Origin: CAZCGA01 sp964498075
Lineage (GTDB): Bacteria > Desulfobacterota > Binatia > HRBIN30
Direction: 5' to 3'
Assembly: GCA_964498075.1 (NCBI GenBank)
Contig: CAZCGA010000097.1
Span: 1-25,667 of the forward strand
Length of the DNA: 25,667 nucleotides
Made by a program: the position numbers and the translations under genes. The notes under the pieces were generated by a model that had not been told where the DNA came from, searched no databases, and saw nothing but the letters and a program-made list of their open reading frames with translations. Positions 6,171-15,000 of the stretch are shown here, one piece after another. Numbering within the stretch: position 1 is the first letter of the stretch; each line of letters begins with the position of its first letter.

Positions 6171-7355
6171 ATGATGCGAGATAGAGTCGGCGGCTGGCGC
6201 CGGTTGGGCAGAGTCGCCGTCGTCGCGGCTATTGCAGCATTGTCGCAGTTTCTGTCTCTGCGTCCTCACGTGAGCACCGCGCTGGCGCAAGGTGGACCCT
6301 CCGTCAGCACCGTGTTCGACAACAACATCCCCGCCGCCGCCAACAACATCGACATCCTGACCTTCCCGTATCACACGGAGACCCCAACGGAGACCCCAAC
6401 GGAGACGCCAACGGAGACGCCAACGGCGACACCGACTCAAACGCCGCCGGCAACCGGGCCGCCGACGAATACGCCCGCCGCAACACCTACGGCCGCCCCG
6501 ATCTGCGGGAACGGCGGCATCGAATTCGAGGAGGAATGCGACGACGGCAACCTGGACGATGACGACGGCTGCGACTCGAACTGCACCGTCACGCGCTGTG
6601 GCAACGGCATCACCACCCCGCCCGAGGAGTGTGACGATGGCAACCAGATGAACCTCGACGGCTGCGATAACAACTGTAAGCGCAGCGTCTGCATGAAGGA
6701 TGATTTGGACTTCGGTTGCTGCGACACCAGGGTCAACGACTGTGTCCACGAGTGGTGTGAGGAACCGGTGAACCCGCCGGGCGGCAAGTTCGGCCGGAAA
6801 TGCCTACGACAGGACTGCAAGGACGACGACCCGAGCTGTGACTTCGGCACCGCGGGGGACCGGATGTGCACGTTCCATGTGGCGCTGTGTTTCAACGTGG
6901 CAGAACGGCGGAAGCCGTGCGTTTCGAGCGGCATAGTGCAGGAAGTGACGCTGCGCAGCCCGAGCCAACGCCACCCTCGCAGTGCCATGGAGGTAGCCAA
7001 CCGCGATGCACTGGAGGAGGCGCTGATCGGCATTGGCGGGGCAATCCGCGGGCACTGCAGGAATCGAGGACCGAACAAGGGAAAGTTCTGTTCGGTGGAC
7101 AGTGACTGCGACTCCGCACCGGCCCGGGGTGATGGAGTGTGCAAGGGGCGTGTCATCGCCTTCGATCCGCCCTTGATCACCCAGGATACGTGCACTGCCT
7201 TAGCGGATGTCAAGGTGCCCCTGAGGCAACCGAAGGGCGGGCTCCGCGCCGGAGACCTGCGGCTGCAAATCGGAGTGCTGCAGCCGAAATCGGTGATGCC
7301 GAACCTAAAACTGCGCAAGGACAAGGACTTGCTCAATCTCAAGTGTATCCCGTAA
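6171..7355 (+). CDS. Secreted cysteine-rich protein with DUF4215/Myxococcus cysteine repeats (module protein A)
   Basis: This 394-residue protein begins with a Sec signal peptide: basic residues to about 13, a hydrophobic core VAVVAAIAAL and a probable cleavage site near ALA-Q40. A Thr/Pro/Glu linker follows (about 66-108). Two CGNG...EECDDGN...DGCD.NC repeats begin near residue 112. This is the Myxococcus cysteine-rich (DUF4215) repeat seen in surface proteins, probably disulfide-bonded. The remaining 220 residues form a Cys-containing domain that also closes protein B at 7600, ending LRKDKDLLNLKCIP. I do not recognise that domain. ATG 6171 was preferred over GTG 6120 because it follows GGGGGG and puts the signal peptide at the N-terminus. 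It should lie outside the inner membrane. The function may be adhesive or structural. Confidence 0.85.
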   Translation: MMRDRVGGWRRLGRVAVVAAIAALSQFLSLRPHVSTALAQGGPSVSTVFDNNIPAAANNIDILTFPYHTETPTETPTETPTETPTATPTQTPPATGPPTNTPAATPTAAPICGNGGIEFEEECDDGNLDDDDGCDSNCTVTRCGNGITTPPEECDDGNQMNLDGCDNNCKRSVCMKDDLDFGCCDTRVNDCVHEWCEEPVNPPGGKFGRKCLRQDCKDDDPSCDFGTAGDRMCTFHVALCFNVAERRKPCVSSGIVQEVTLRSPSQRHPRSAMEVANRDALEEALIGIGGAIRGHCRNRGPNKGKFCSVDSDCDSAPARGDGVCKGRVIAFDPPLITQDTCTALADVKVPLRQPKGGLRAGDLRLQIGVLQPKSVMPNLKLRKDKDLLNLKCIP

Positions 7356-7364
7356 CCGCCGGCG

Positions 7365-7545
7365 GTTGACGTCGCGGGAGCAGGAGGCGGTTCTCTTGTT
7401 GGACGAGTCGTGAATCGAAGAGTTTCTGGATGGTTGAACGCGAGAAAATTGTTCATACCGAGCCTTCGGAAAAAGACGATCCGCTAGGCCGGAGACCAGC
7501 TGCCACACCAGCGAATGTAAACGCGGTTCTTCTGGAATGGCAGAG
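7365..7545 (+). pseudogene. Decayed third copy of the Os1348/NHLP-clan gene
   Basis: The plus strand here encodes the C-terminal half of an NHLP-clan paralogue in broken frames: EAVLLLDES, then a TGA where copy 1 has the CGA arginine codon of EPRIEEF, then IEEF and a further TGA. After a small net insertion the frame resumes as KIVH, EKDDPLGRRPAAT. Copy 1 (5452-5730) has KIVR and DKDDLLRRRPAAT at the matching points. The 5' half is missing, because the end of protein A abuts it. It occupies the place held by copy 2 before protein A, so it is the former partner of protein B. Confidence 0.8.
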
Positions 7546-7599
7546 TTTAGTGATCGCGCGGGCGCAGGCGCTACGCGCGTCGAAAGAGGGGGCATGTCT

Positions 7600-10500
7600 A
7601 TGAAGCGAAAAAGAGCGGGCGGCTGGCGCCTCTGGGCGAGAGTCGCCGTCGTGGCGGCTATCGTAACGTCGTCGCCGTGGCCATTCCTGCATCCTCACGT
7701 GAGCACCGCGCTGGCGCAGAGTTCGGGACCGTCTGTCACCACCGACAAACCTGACTACCTTCCCAGCGAGATCGTTACCATCAGCGGCAGCGGGTTCTCT
7801 CCCGGGACTCAATATGACGTACCGGTCATCCGGCCCAACGGCAGCATCGTAAAAGGCGACGGTTCGTTCACCCCTGGCTGGGACACGGTGCTCACGAACG
7901 GTTCGGGAAGTTTTGTCTACCATTACCAGCTCGACGGCATCTTCGGCACCTACGAGGTGCGGGTCTACCTCGCGCCGTGGTCCGGCAACCGCAGCCTGAC
8001 GCCACTGGCCAGCATCACCTTCACGGACGCCAGCATCGATTTCACACAGTGTCAAAACGACTCGAATAACGACAACACCGCCGACGATTGCTCATGGAGC
8101 ACCGGTGCCATCAATGCCAACAATTCAGTGTACACGGAAGGCGACTCGGTACCGCAGCGGCTGTTCCAAACCATGGACACCGCCGGCACACACACGATGC
8201 GATTCGAGTACGACTTCACCCGGGCGAGCATCTACTCGTATGACTTCCTCACCAACCCCGACGGCACCCAGGCCGCGGGACCTTCCGGGCTGAACGAATG
8301 TGCGGATCTGCCGGGTTTTGTCCCTGCCGCCACCTGTACCAGCCTGTTTTCCGGAGCGACGTTCAGCCCGATTCCCAGCGATCCATTCGACAGCGTCTCC
8401 ACCGTGCAGACTCCCGCGTCCCGCAACTTCCGCATCAACTGTTCGCCCGCGTGTTCGGGAGTTACGGTGACATTCGCCAACCTGGACGGTGTCGATGATC
8501 CCGGTGAGGGGCACGTTCCGGACACCGACCCCGCCGATTGCCTCAGGAACTGCAATACCAGCACAGTTCAAGTCGACGTCATGGTCACCACGACCGCCGC
8601 CAACGCACTGGTGGCTGTGTGGTTCGGTGGCCATGTGGCCCAAGCGGCCGATCCCGACCCACTCAACTCACCACCGGACGGCTGGGGAACAGGCTGTGGT
8701 ACCGGGGCAACCTGCGGTGCCAGTTCCATCTCGGGGGCACCGTTCCATCTAAAGTACATCTCACTCGACGCAGCCGCGGTCGGCAATCGCGACAATCAGA
8801 TTCAGATTGGCGCCGTGCTCGTGCCCCCCACCAGCACGCCGACCAACACGCCGACAAATACGCCGACGAACACCCCATCGAGCGCGCCGACCGACACGCC
8901 GACGGCGACCCCAACTGCCACGGTCACCGCGACACCGACGGACACGCCGACACCGACGCAGACGCCGACGGCGACGCCGACCAACACACCGACCGCAACT
9001 GTGACCGCGACGCCGACCAACACGCCGACGCCGACACAGACACCGACAGCGACGCCAACCAACACACCGACCGCAACCGTGACGGCGACGCCGACCCACA
9101 CGCCGACACCGACACAGACGCCGACGGCGACGCCAACCAACACACCGACCGCAACTGTGACGGCGACGCCGACCAACACGCCGACACCGACACACACGCC
9201 GACGGCGACGCCGACCAACACACCGACCGCAACCGTGACGGCGACGCCGACCAACACGCCGACGCCGACTCAGACGCCGGAATCGACGCCGACCAACACC
9301 CCGACCGCAACCGTGACGGCGACGCCCACCAACACGCCGACACCGACACAGACGCCAACGGCGACGCCGACCAACACCCCGACCGCAACGGTGACGGCGA
9401 CGCCGACCAACACCCCGACGCCGACACACACGCCGACGGCGACGCCGACCAACACGCCAACACACACGCCGACGGCGACGCCGACCAACACCCCGACCGC
9501 AACCGTGACGGCGACGCCGACCAATACGCCGACGCCGACACACACGCCGACGGCGACGCCGACCAGCACGCTAACACCCACATCGACCGATACGCCGACC
9601 ACGACACCGACGCAGACGCCGACGGAAACGCCGACGCCAACGGCAACTGGAACACCGACGAACACGGCGACGCAGACACCCACCGCGACAGCGACCGCTA
9701 CCCCGACGTCGGCGATCGGCGACTTCGTCTGGCAGGATCTGGATACCGACGGCATCCAGGACAATGGCGAGCCAGGCTTCCAGGGCGTGACGGTGAACCT
9801 GCTCGATGCGAACGACATGCAGATTGCCACCACGACGACGGACGCGACCGGACATTACCTCTTTAGTGACCTGCCAGCGGGCAGCTACAAGGTCGAGTTC
9901 GTCAGACCGGCGAACTTCTTCTACTCGCTCCCGAACCAGGGCGGGAATCCGGCGCTCGACAGCGACGGCCTGTACGTGACGACCAGCGATCCCACGGTGC
10001 GCAGCGCCGTGATCACCCTGGCCCAGGGAGAGGTCAACCTCACCATCGACCAGGCACTGCGCGAACGGCTGATCAGTGATCTCTGCGGCAACGGGGCCAT
10101 CGATCCCCCCGAGGAATGCGACGACGGCAATCTGGACGATGGCGACGGCTGCGACTCCAATTGTACCTTCACCCGCTGCGGCAACGGTGTCGCCACGCCA
10201 CCGGAAGAGTGTGACGACGGCAATTCAATGAACCTCGACGGGTGCGACAACAACTGCAAGCGCAGCCTCTGCGTTCACGAGAACCTCGACATCGGGTGCT
10301 GTGGCACTCGGGTCAACGATTGCGTGCAGGAGTGGTGCACCGCTCCGCCCAATCCGCCGGGCGGCAAGGAAGGGAAGGATTGCCAGCAGCTGGTCTGCAC
10401 GGACGATGATCCGAACTGCGACTTCGGTACCGCCGGTGACGGTATGTGCACCTTCCACGTCGCTCTGTGCTTCAACGTGAATGAGAGCCGTCTCCCGTGC

Positions 10501-10935
10501 CTGTCCTCGGGGATGGTGGAAGAGGTCAAGCTCAGGACTCCGAGCCAGGGGCGGGTCCGCGGCCCCATCGAGCTGGCGAACCGCGACGCCCTGGAGCAGG
10601 CGCTGATCGGGATCGGCGGAGCGATTCGTGGGCACTGCGCGAACCGCGGGGCAACCAACGGTCAATTCTGTACGATCGACAGTGACTGCGACTCCGCGCC
10701 GGGGAGCGGTAATGGCCGCTGCAAGGGTCGGGTGGTCGCCTTCCAGCCGCCCATCAGCACGGCGGACCTGTGCACCGGCTTTGCAGATATCATAGTGCCG
10801 TTGAAGCAAACGAATCTCGGACCGCGCGCGGGTAACCTGAAGCTGCGCATCGGTATCACGCAACCGAAAGCGGTGTCGCCGAGCCGCAAACTCCGAAAGG
10901 ATTCGGACCTGCTCAAGCTGAGGTGCGTCCCGTGA
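7600..10935 (+). CDS. Large secreted stalk protein with SdrD B-like and Myxococcus cysteine repeats (module protein B)
   Basis: This 1111-residue protein is a longer paralogue of protein A. Starting at ATG 7600 its 40-residue signal peptide aligns with that of A without a gap and ends in the same PHVSTALAQ; ATG 7594 is the alternative. An Ig/filamin-like domain follows (about 44-145, TDKPDYLPSEIVTISGSGF), then a Cys-containing beta-rich region to about 405. A Thr/Pro stalk spans about 410-704. An SdrD B-like (Cna-B type) domain begins GDFVWQDLDTDG (about 705-822). Two CGNG...ECDDGN repeats begin at about 829 and 860. The shared C-terminal domain ends SDLLKLRCVP. Domain order suggests an outer-surface or fibrous protein with the conserved module at the C-terminus. 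There is no LPXTG motif or obvious sorting domain. The function is not known. Confidence 0.85.
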   Translation: MKRKRAGGWRLWARVAVVAAIVTSSPWPFLHPHVSTALAQSSGPSVTTDKPDYLPSEIVTISGSGFSPGTQYDVPVIRPNGSIVKGDGSFTPGWDTVLTNGSGSFVYHYQLDGIFGTYEVRVYLAPWSGNRSLTPLASITFTDASIDFTQCQNDSNNDNTADDCSWSTGAINANNSVYTEGDSVPQRLFQTMDTAGTHTMRFEYDFTRASIYSYDFLTNPDGTQAAGPSGLNECADLPGFVPAATCTSLFSGATFSPIPSDPFDSVSTVQTPASRNFRINCSPACSGVTVTFANLDGVDDPGEGHVPDTDPADCLRNCNTSTVQVDVMVTTTAANALVAVWFGGHVAQAADPDPLNSPPDGWGTGCGTGATCGASSISGAPFHLKYISLDAAAVGNRDNQIQIGAVLVPPTSTPTNTPTNTPTNTPSSAPTDTPTATPTATVTATPTDTPTPTQTPTATPTNTPTATVTATPTNTPTPTQTPTATPTNTPTATVTATPTHTPTPTQTPTATPTNTPTATVTATPTNTPTPTHTPTATPTNTPTATVTATPTNTPTPTQTPESTPTNTPTATVTATPTNTPTPTQTPTATPTNTPTATVTATPTNTPTPTHTPTATPTNTPTHTPTATPTNTPTATVTATPTNTPTPTHTPTATPTSTLTPTSTDTPTTTPTQTPTETPTPTATGTPTNTATQTPTATATATPTSAIGDFVWQDLDTDGIQDNGEPGFQGVTVNLLDANDMQIATTTTDATGHYLFSDLPAGSYKVEFVRPANFFYSLPNQGGNPALDSDGLYVTTSDPTVRSAVITLAQGEVNLTIDQALRERLISDLCGNGAIDPPEECDDGNLDDGDGCDSNCTFTRCGNGVATPPEECDDGNSMNLDGCDNNCKRSLCVHENLDIGCCGTRVNDCVQEWCTAPPNPPGGKEGKDCQQLVCTDDDPNCDFGTAGDGMCTFHVALCFNVNESRLPCLSSGMVEEVKLRTPSQGRVRGPIELANRDALEQALIGIGGAIRGHCANRGATNGQFCTIDSDCDSAPGSGNGRCKGRVVAFQPPISTADLCTGFADIIVPLKQTNLGPRAGNLKLRIGITQPKAVSPSRKLRKDSDLLKLRCVP
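8902..9640 (+). repeat. 78-bp tandem repeat array encoding the Thr/Pro stalk
   Basis: Within the protein B gene a 78-bp unit (26 codons, TPTATPTNTPTATVTATPTN plus TPTPTQ) recurs. The landmark ACCAACAC begins at 8980, 9058, 9136, 9214, 9292, 9370 and 9448, always 78 bp apart. A 36-bp partial unit is then inserted and the landmark returns at 9484 and, slightly altered, at 9562. Edges are ragged and blend into simpler TPT codon repeats. The low-complexity sequence leaves other frames open on both strands, which produces false ORFs. Confidence 0.9.
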
Positions 10936-11050
10936 TGTGGCTCGTTCAAGCCGACCAGAGCGATACGAGCTGAATCGAGCTGGGCACGTGGACCGGCTAG
11001 CGGTCTTGATTCCGGAGCTCGTTGCTCGTGCGTCAAGCTTCGTCCGGGCC

Positions 11051-11100
11051 GCACCCAGCGACCCCACGGGGAGCGGCCCCGCCGAACCGACGCTGGGCGC
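11051..11100. other. Inverted repeat between convergent genes
   Basis: GCACCCAGCG (11051-11060) pairs with CGCTGGGCGC (11091-11100) over ten bases with one G-T pair, and a smaller CCCC-AC-GGGG hairpin (11062-11071) lies inside. It sits between the 3' ends of the protein B gene (plus) and the permease gene (minus), where a bidirectional terminator would be expected. No T-run follows, so intrinsic termination is uncertain. Confidence 0.35.
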
Positions 11101-11106
11101 AGCCCG

Positions 11107-12033
11107 CTAGTCGTTGTCCAGCGGCACCCCCAAGGCGGCAGGTGCGTGCGTGGTGCCGGCGTAACCAGCGAGCACCAGCAGCGTCAGAACGTAGGGCAGC
11201 ATCAGCAAGAATTGGTAGGGGATCGCGATGTCCAGCGCTTGCACGTGAAACTGCAACGCCGTGGCCATCCCAAACAGCAGGGCGGCACCGAGCACGCCTG
11301 ACGCGGACCAGCGGCCGAAGATGACGATGGCGAGCGCGATGAAACCGCGCCCGGCCGACATGCCCTCGACGAACGTGTGCGCGTAGGCGACGGCCAGGTA
11401 CGCCCCACCGGTGGCGGCCAAGATGCCACACGCCAGCAGCGCCAGCGTCTGCGTCCGCCGCACGGCCACCCCCTGTGCCGCGGCGGCGCGCGGATTCTCG
11501 CCGACCATGCGCAGCTGCAAACCGGGAATCGTCCTGTGCAGACCCAGGGCCGCCACCGGTACCAGAAGAAATGCGAGATAGCCGAGCGGGCTTTGCACGA
11601 AACAGGCGGGTCCGAGAACGGGGATGCCGGACAGCAACGGTATCGCAACCGGCGGAAAACCCGTAACGGTCAATGCCGCACCAGTCACCCCGAAGATGGC
11701 GCGATACGCGACGCCGGTGATTCCCAGGGCCAACAGATTCACGGCCGTGCCGATGACGACCTGACTACCGTTACGTGCCACCGCGACGTACCCGAACAGA
11801 CCGGCGAGCACAACGCCCGCGCCCCAGGCGGCGATGAGCCCGAGCCACGGCGAGCCGCTGAAGAAGGTCACCGCCATCGCGGTGAACGCCCCCACCAGCA
11901 TCATGCCTTCGAGGCCGATGTTGATGATACCCGCCCGCTCGACCAGCAGCTCACCGAGCCCCGCCAGCAGCAGCGGCACCGCCATCGTGACGGTCGACTG
12001 CAGGAGACTGGTCAGCAGCGCCACGCTGATCAT
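11107..12033 (-). CDS. ABC transporter permease, nucleoside/simple-sugar (NupQ/YufQ, BPL_transp_02) type
   Basis: This 308-residue integral membrane protein has about nine hydrophobic segments and the family hallmark ERAGIINIGLEGMML near the N-terminus, followed by VGENPRAAAAQG in a cytoplasmic loop. The family forms the inner-membrane channel for nucleoside or sugar import with a BmpA-type lipoprotein, an ATPase with two nucleotide-binding domains and a second permease. None of these partners lies in the window. ATG 12033 starts six bases after the subtilase stop codon with no obvious ribosome site, so expression probably depends on the upstream gene. Length is normal and the frame is intact. 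The isolation behind an unrelated protease suggests a rearranged operon. Confidence 0.88.
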   Translation of the reverse strand: MISVALLTSLLQSTVTMAVPLLLAGLGELLVERAGIINIGLEGMMLVGAFTAMAVTFFSGSPWLGLIAAWGAGVVLAGLFGYVAVARNGSQVVIGTAVNLLALGITGVAYRAIFGVTGAALTVTGFPPVAIPLLSGIPVLGPACFVQSPLGYLAFLLVPVAALGLHRTIPGLQLRMVGENPRAAAAQGVAVRRTQTLALLACGILAATGGAYLAVAYAHTFVEGMSAGRGFIALAIVIFGRWSASGVLGAALLFGMATALQFHVQALDIAIPYQFLLMLPYVLTLLVLAGYAGTTHAPAALGVPLDND

Positions 12034-12039
12034 GCGGCG

Positions 12040-15000
12040 CTACGGTGACTTCGCCGTCACGATGAGATCCGCGGTGCTCACGTCGGCTGTGCCGATGGCC
12101 AGCGTCCGCGCGCCGGCGCGATACAGCCGCGTGCTCGGCAGAGCGATCCGGACGGTGTAGGTCCCGGGGCTCAGATCATCGAAGTGGTAGCGTCCCGATG
12201 GATCGGACAACTCGAGCCGCGGAGCCGCGCCTGCACCGCGCAGCTTCAGCGACACGCCGGCGACGGGCGTGCCGTCGCCCAGCCTCACGATCCCGCCGAC
12301 CGAGCGGCTCGCTTCGCTCACCGTGATCGTCACGTCCTCGTTCACGGTCTGCACACCGTCAGTGGCACTGAAATGGACCGCGGGGTATACGCCCGCCTCG
12401 TTCGCCGCCGGCATCCACCGGAAGGCATTTGTGGCTGGGTCGAACAGCGCACCAGGTGGCAGGTTGGTGGCTGTGAAGGTTGCTCCCGCACCCAGCCCCG
12501 GCGCGGTGACGCTGAACGCGAGCACGTCCCGCTCGGCAACCGCTCGCGCGCCGATGGCGCCGACCGCGGCTGCCGAAAATGCGGCTGGCGCATGCGCCAG
12601 GACCCGCTGCGCATAGATCGGGTTACTGAAGCTGTACGGGTCATTCGGGTCCAAGAGAAGCGTGTCTGCCCAACTGACGATTGAGTGGGTTGGTGTCGAC
12701 GCAATCGTGCTCCGGAAGACCTGATACGGCTGCTTTTCACTACCCACGTGCAGCAGGAGTCCCTCCGGTTCGTCATCGAGCACCTGTCCGTCGGCGGCGA
12801 TGCGTGCCCCGAGCACTTGCGTGCCTCCGTAGGGTCCGCCGCCGACGAACGTCGCGATGTAATTCGTCCCGTCGAAGGTCAACCCACCGGAGCGCGGGAA
12901 GGCGGCGTCCTGCACCGGGCCGTTGTTGAGACGAATACCGTCGAGGTCGAGGGCGACGCCGTCAGCGGTGACGCGCGCGCCGACCGCGTCTTCACCGCAG
13001 ATGGCCGGTCCGGGGCAGACGATCCAACGGTCCGCCGACACCAGGTAGTCGGTGCCGTTGGTTGCCACGTTGGTCAGCAGGGACGAGTCGTTGAGGATGC
13101 GGATGGGTGCCGAATCGACGACGTGATCGTCTTCGAGCCGCACCCCGTACACTTTGTCGATGTAGCTGCCGTACGATGACGTCTCACCGTCGCGGACGTC
13201 CCAGACGAGCAAACACTTGCCGCCCGTGCACGCGATCTGCGGCTCGATGAACCATCCTTTCTTGGTCACTCGCGTGCTCTTGCGCGGGTAGATCTTGCGC
13301 GCCGGCGACCGTAGGGAGCCGTCTGGGCCGATGCGGCGAACGTAGACCTTGGCGAGATTGGTCTTGTAGCTGAACTCCGTCCAGAACGCCGTATAGGCTT
13401 CGCCGTCGAAGCCCACCCCGATGGGGTAGATCCCGAGAGAACCCCGGTCCTTGCGCGACACCAGGAGCATCGGGACATCGAGCGGCTGGCCCATGGGCGT
13501 CACCCGCATCGCCTTCACGGACTTGATGGCGCTGTAGCGGTTGCCGTGTGTGGTCTCCTTGGTCTCCTTCCACACCACGAGGAAGTTGCGTCCGTCGAAG
13601 GCGACGGAGAAGAACTCTTTGTAGAGGGATCCGGGATCGAGCACGAACGGTCCGCTCAGGTTGCCGCCGCCGTCGATGCGCGTGGCGGCCAGGTCCGCAC
13701 CGATCCAAAAGACTAGCGCGCCGAGGCCGTCACTAACGATGGGCGGTGCGGGCGGTGGCTCACTGGAGGCGCGAAAGCCGCTCAAGACGGGTATCACCCC
13801 GCCGACGCGTTCATCGCGGTGCGTTTGTAGGCTCGCCGCGATGCTGCCGCCGCCGTTCACCGTACCGGTCGCACTGATCACCGCCGAGCCGTACGAGCTG
13901 CCGGGGCTCAGCTCCGTTGCATCCACGGAGAACGATAGATGTGCGGGACCCGCACCCGATGCCTGCACCGGCGGCAACCACGGCGGGCCCGACACGCTCC
14001 ACGGCACCGGGTCGAAGGTGGTGAACGACAAGTCTGCCGAGGCAGCGTCCGCCAAGAAGCTGCCCGCGAAAGCGTGCAGGTCGATCGGCTGGCTGCGCAG
14101 CTGTGCGGCTGCGGCGGGAGCGTCGAAGACCCGCTGCGCGTTGATGCGGCCCCAACCGAAGTAGGGATTCCAGAGCTGTCCCTCGTATCCTGGATAGCCC
14201 GGTTGGTCGGCATTCAGCTCGAGGTGCCAGCGCACTTCGTCCGGCGTCAGGTTGGGTTGTGCCGAGAGCAGCACCGCAGCGAGGCCGGCAGTGTGCGGTG
14301 TCGCCATGCTGGTGCCCGACAAGCGCAGATACTGCGAGGCGACCACCTGCCCACCCACCGGGGCGGAAGCCGCGCCGCGCAGCGACAGGATGTCGACACC
14401 GGGAGCCGCTACGGAGAGACTGTCACCGAAGTTCGAAAAGCCGGCCCGGTGGTCGAACGCGTCGGTGGCCCCCACCGCGATCGCCTGCGGGATGCTGGCC
14501 GGCTGGAAAAACTCGACGTTCCCGGCGCTGTTTCCCGCCGCGGCCACGACCACCACGCCGAGGTTGCTGGCCGTCGTCACGGCATCGGTGAGCGCCGACC
14601 CGATGGCGGGACCGCCCCAACTGTTGTTGAGCACGTCGGCGCCGTTTTCAGCGGCGTAGATGATGGCCTGGGCCAGGTCGGAGTCGTAGCCGCTGCCGCT
14701 CGCGTCCAGACCCCTGACGGCCATGATCTGCGCACCCCACGCCATACCGACGACACCCTTACCGTTGTTGCCGACGGCGGCGACGGTACCCGCGACGTGC
14801 GTGCCGTGGCCATGCAAGTCGTAGGGCGTGTTGTCGTTGTCGACGAAGTCCCAGCCGCGTACGTCGTCGATGAACCCGTTGCCATCGTCGTCGACACCGT
14901 TGTTCGCAATCTCTCCGGGATTGGCCCACATGTTGGCGGCGAGATCGGGATGGTTGTAGTCGACGCCGGTGTCGATGACGGCGACGACCGTGCCGGTGCC

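Noticed and set aside
8902..9640. CRISPR-like array
   Set aside because: The repeats are contiguous 78-bp coding units without unique spacers and stay in one long reading frame.
8538..9866. Long Asp/His-rich (plus) and Arg- or Val/Gly-rich (minus) open frames across the stalk repeat
   Set aside because: They arise from low-complexity 78-bp repeats lacking stops in any frame; only the Thr/Pro frame is continuous with a signal peptide and known domains.
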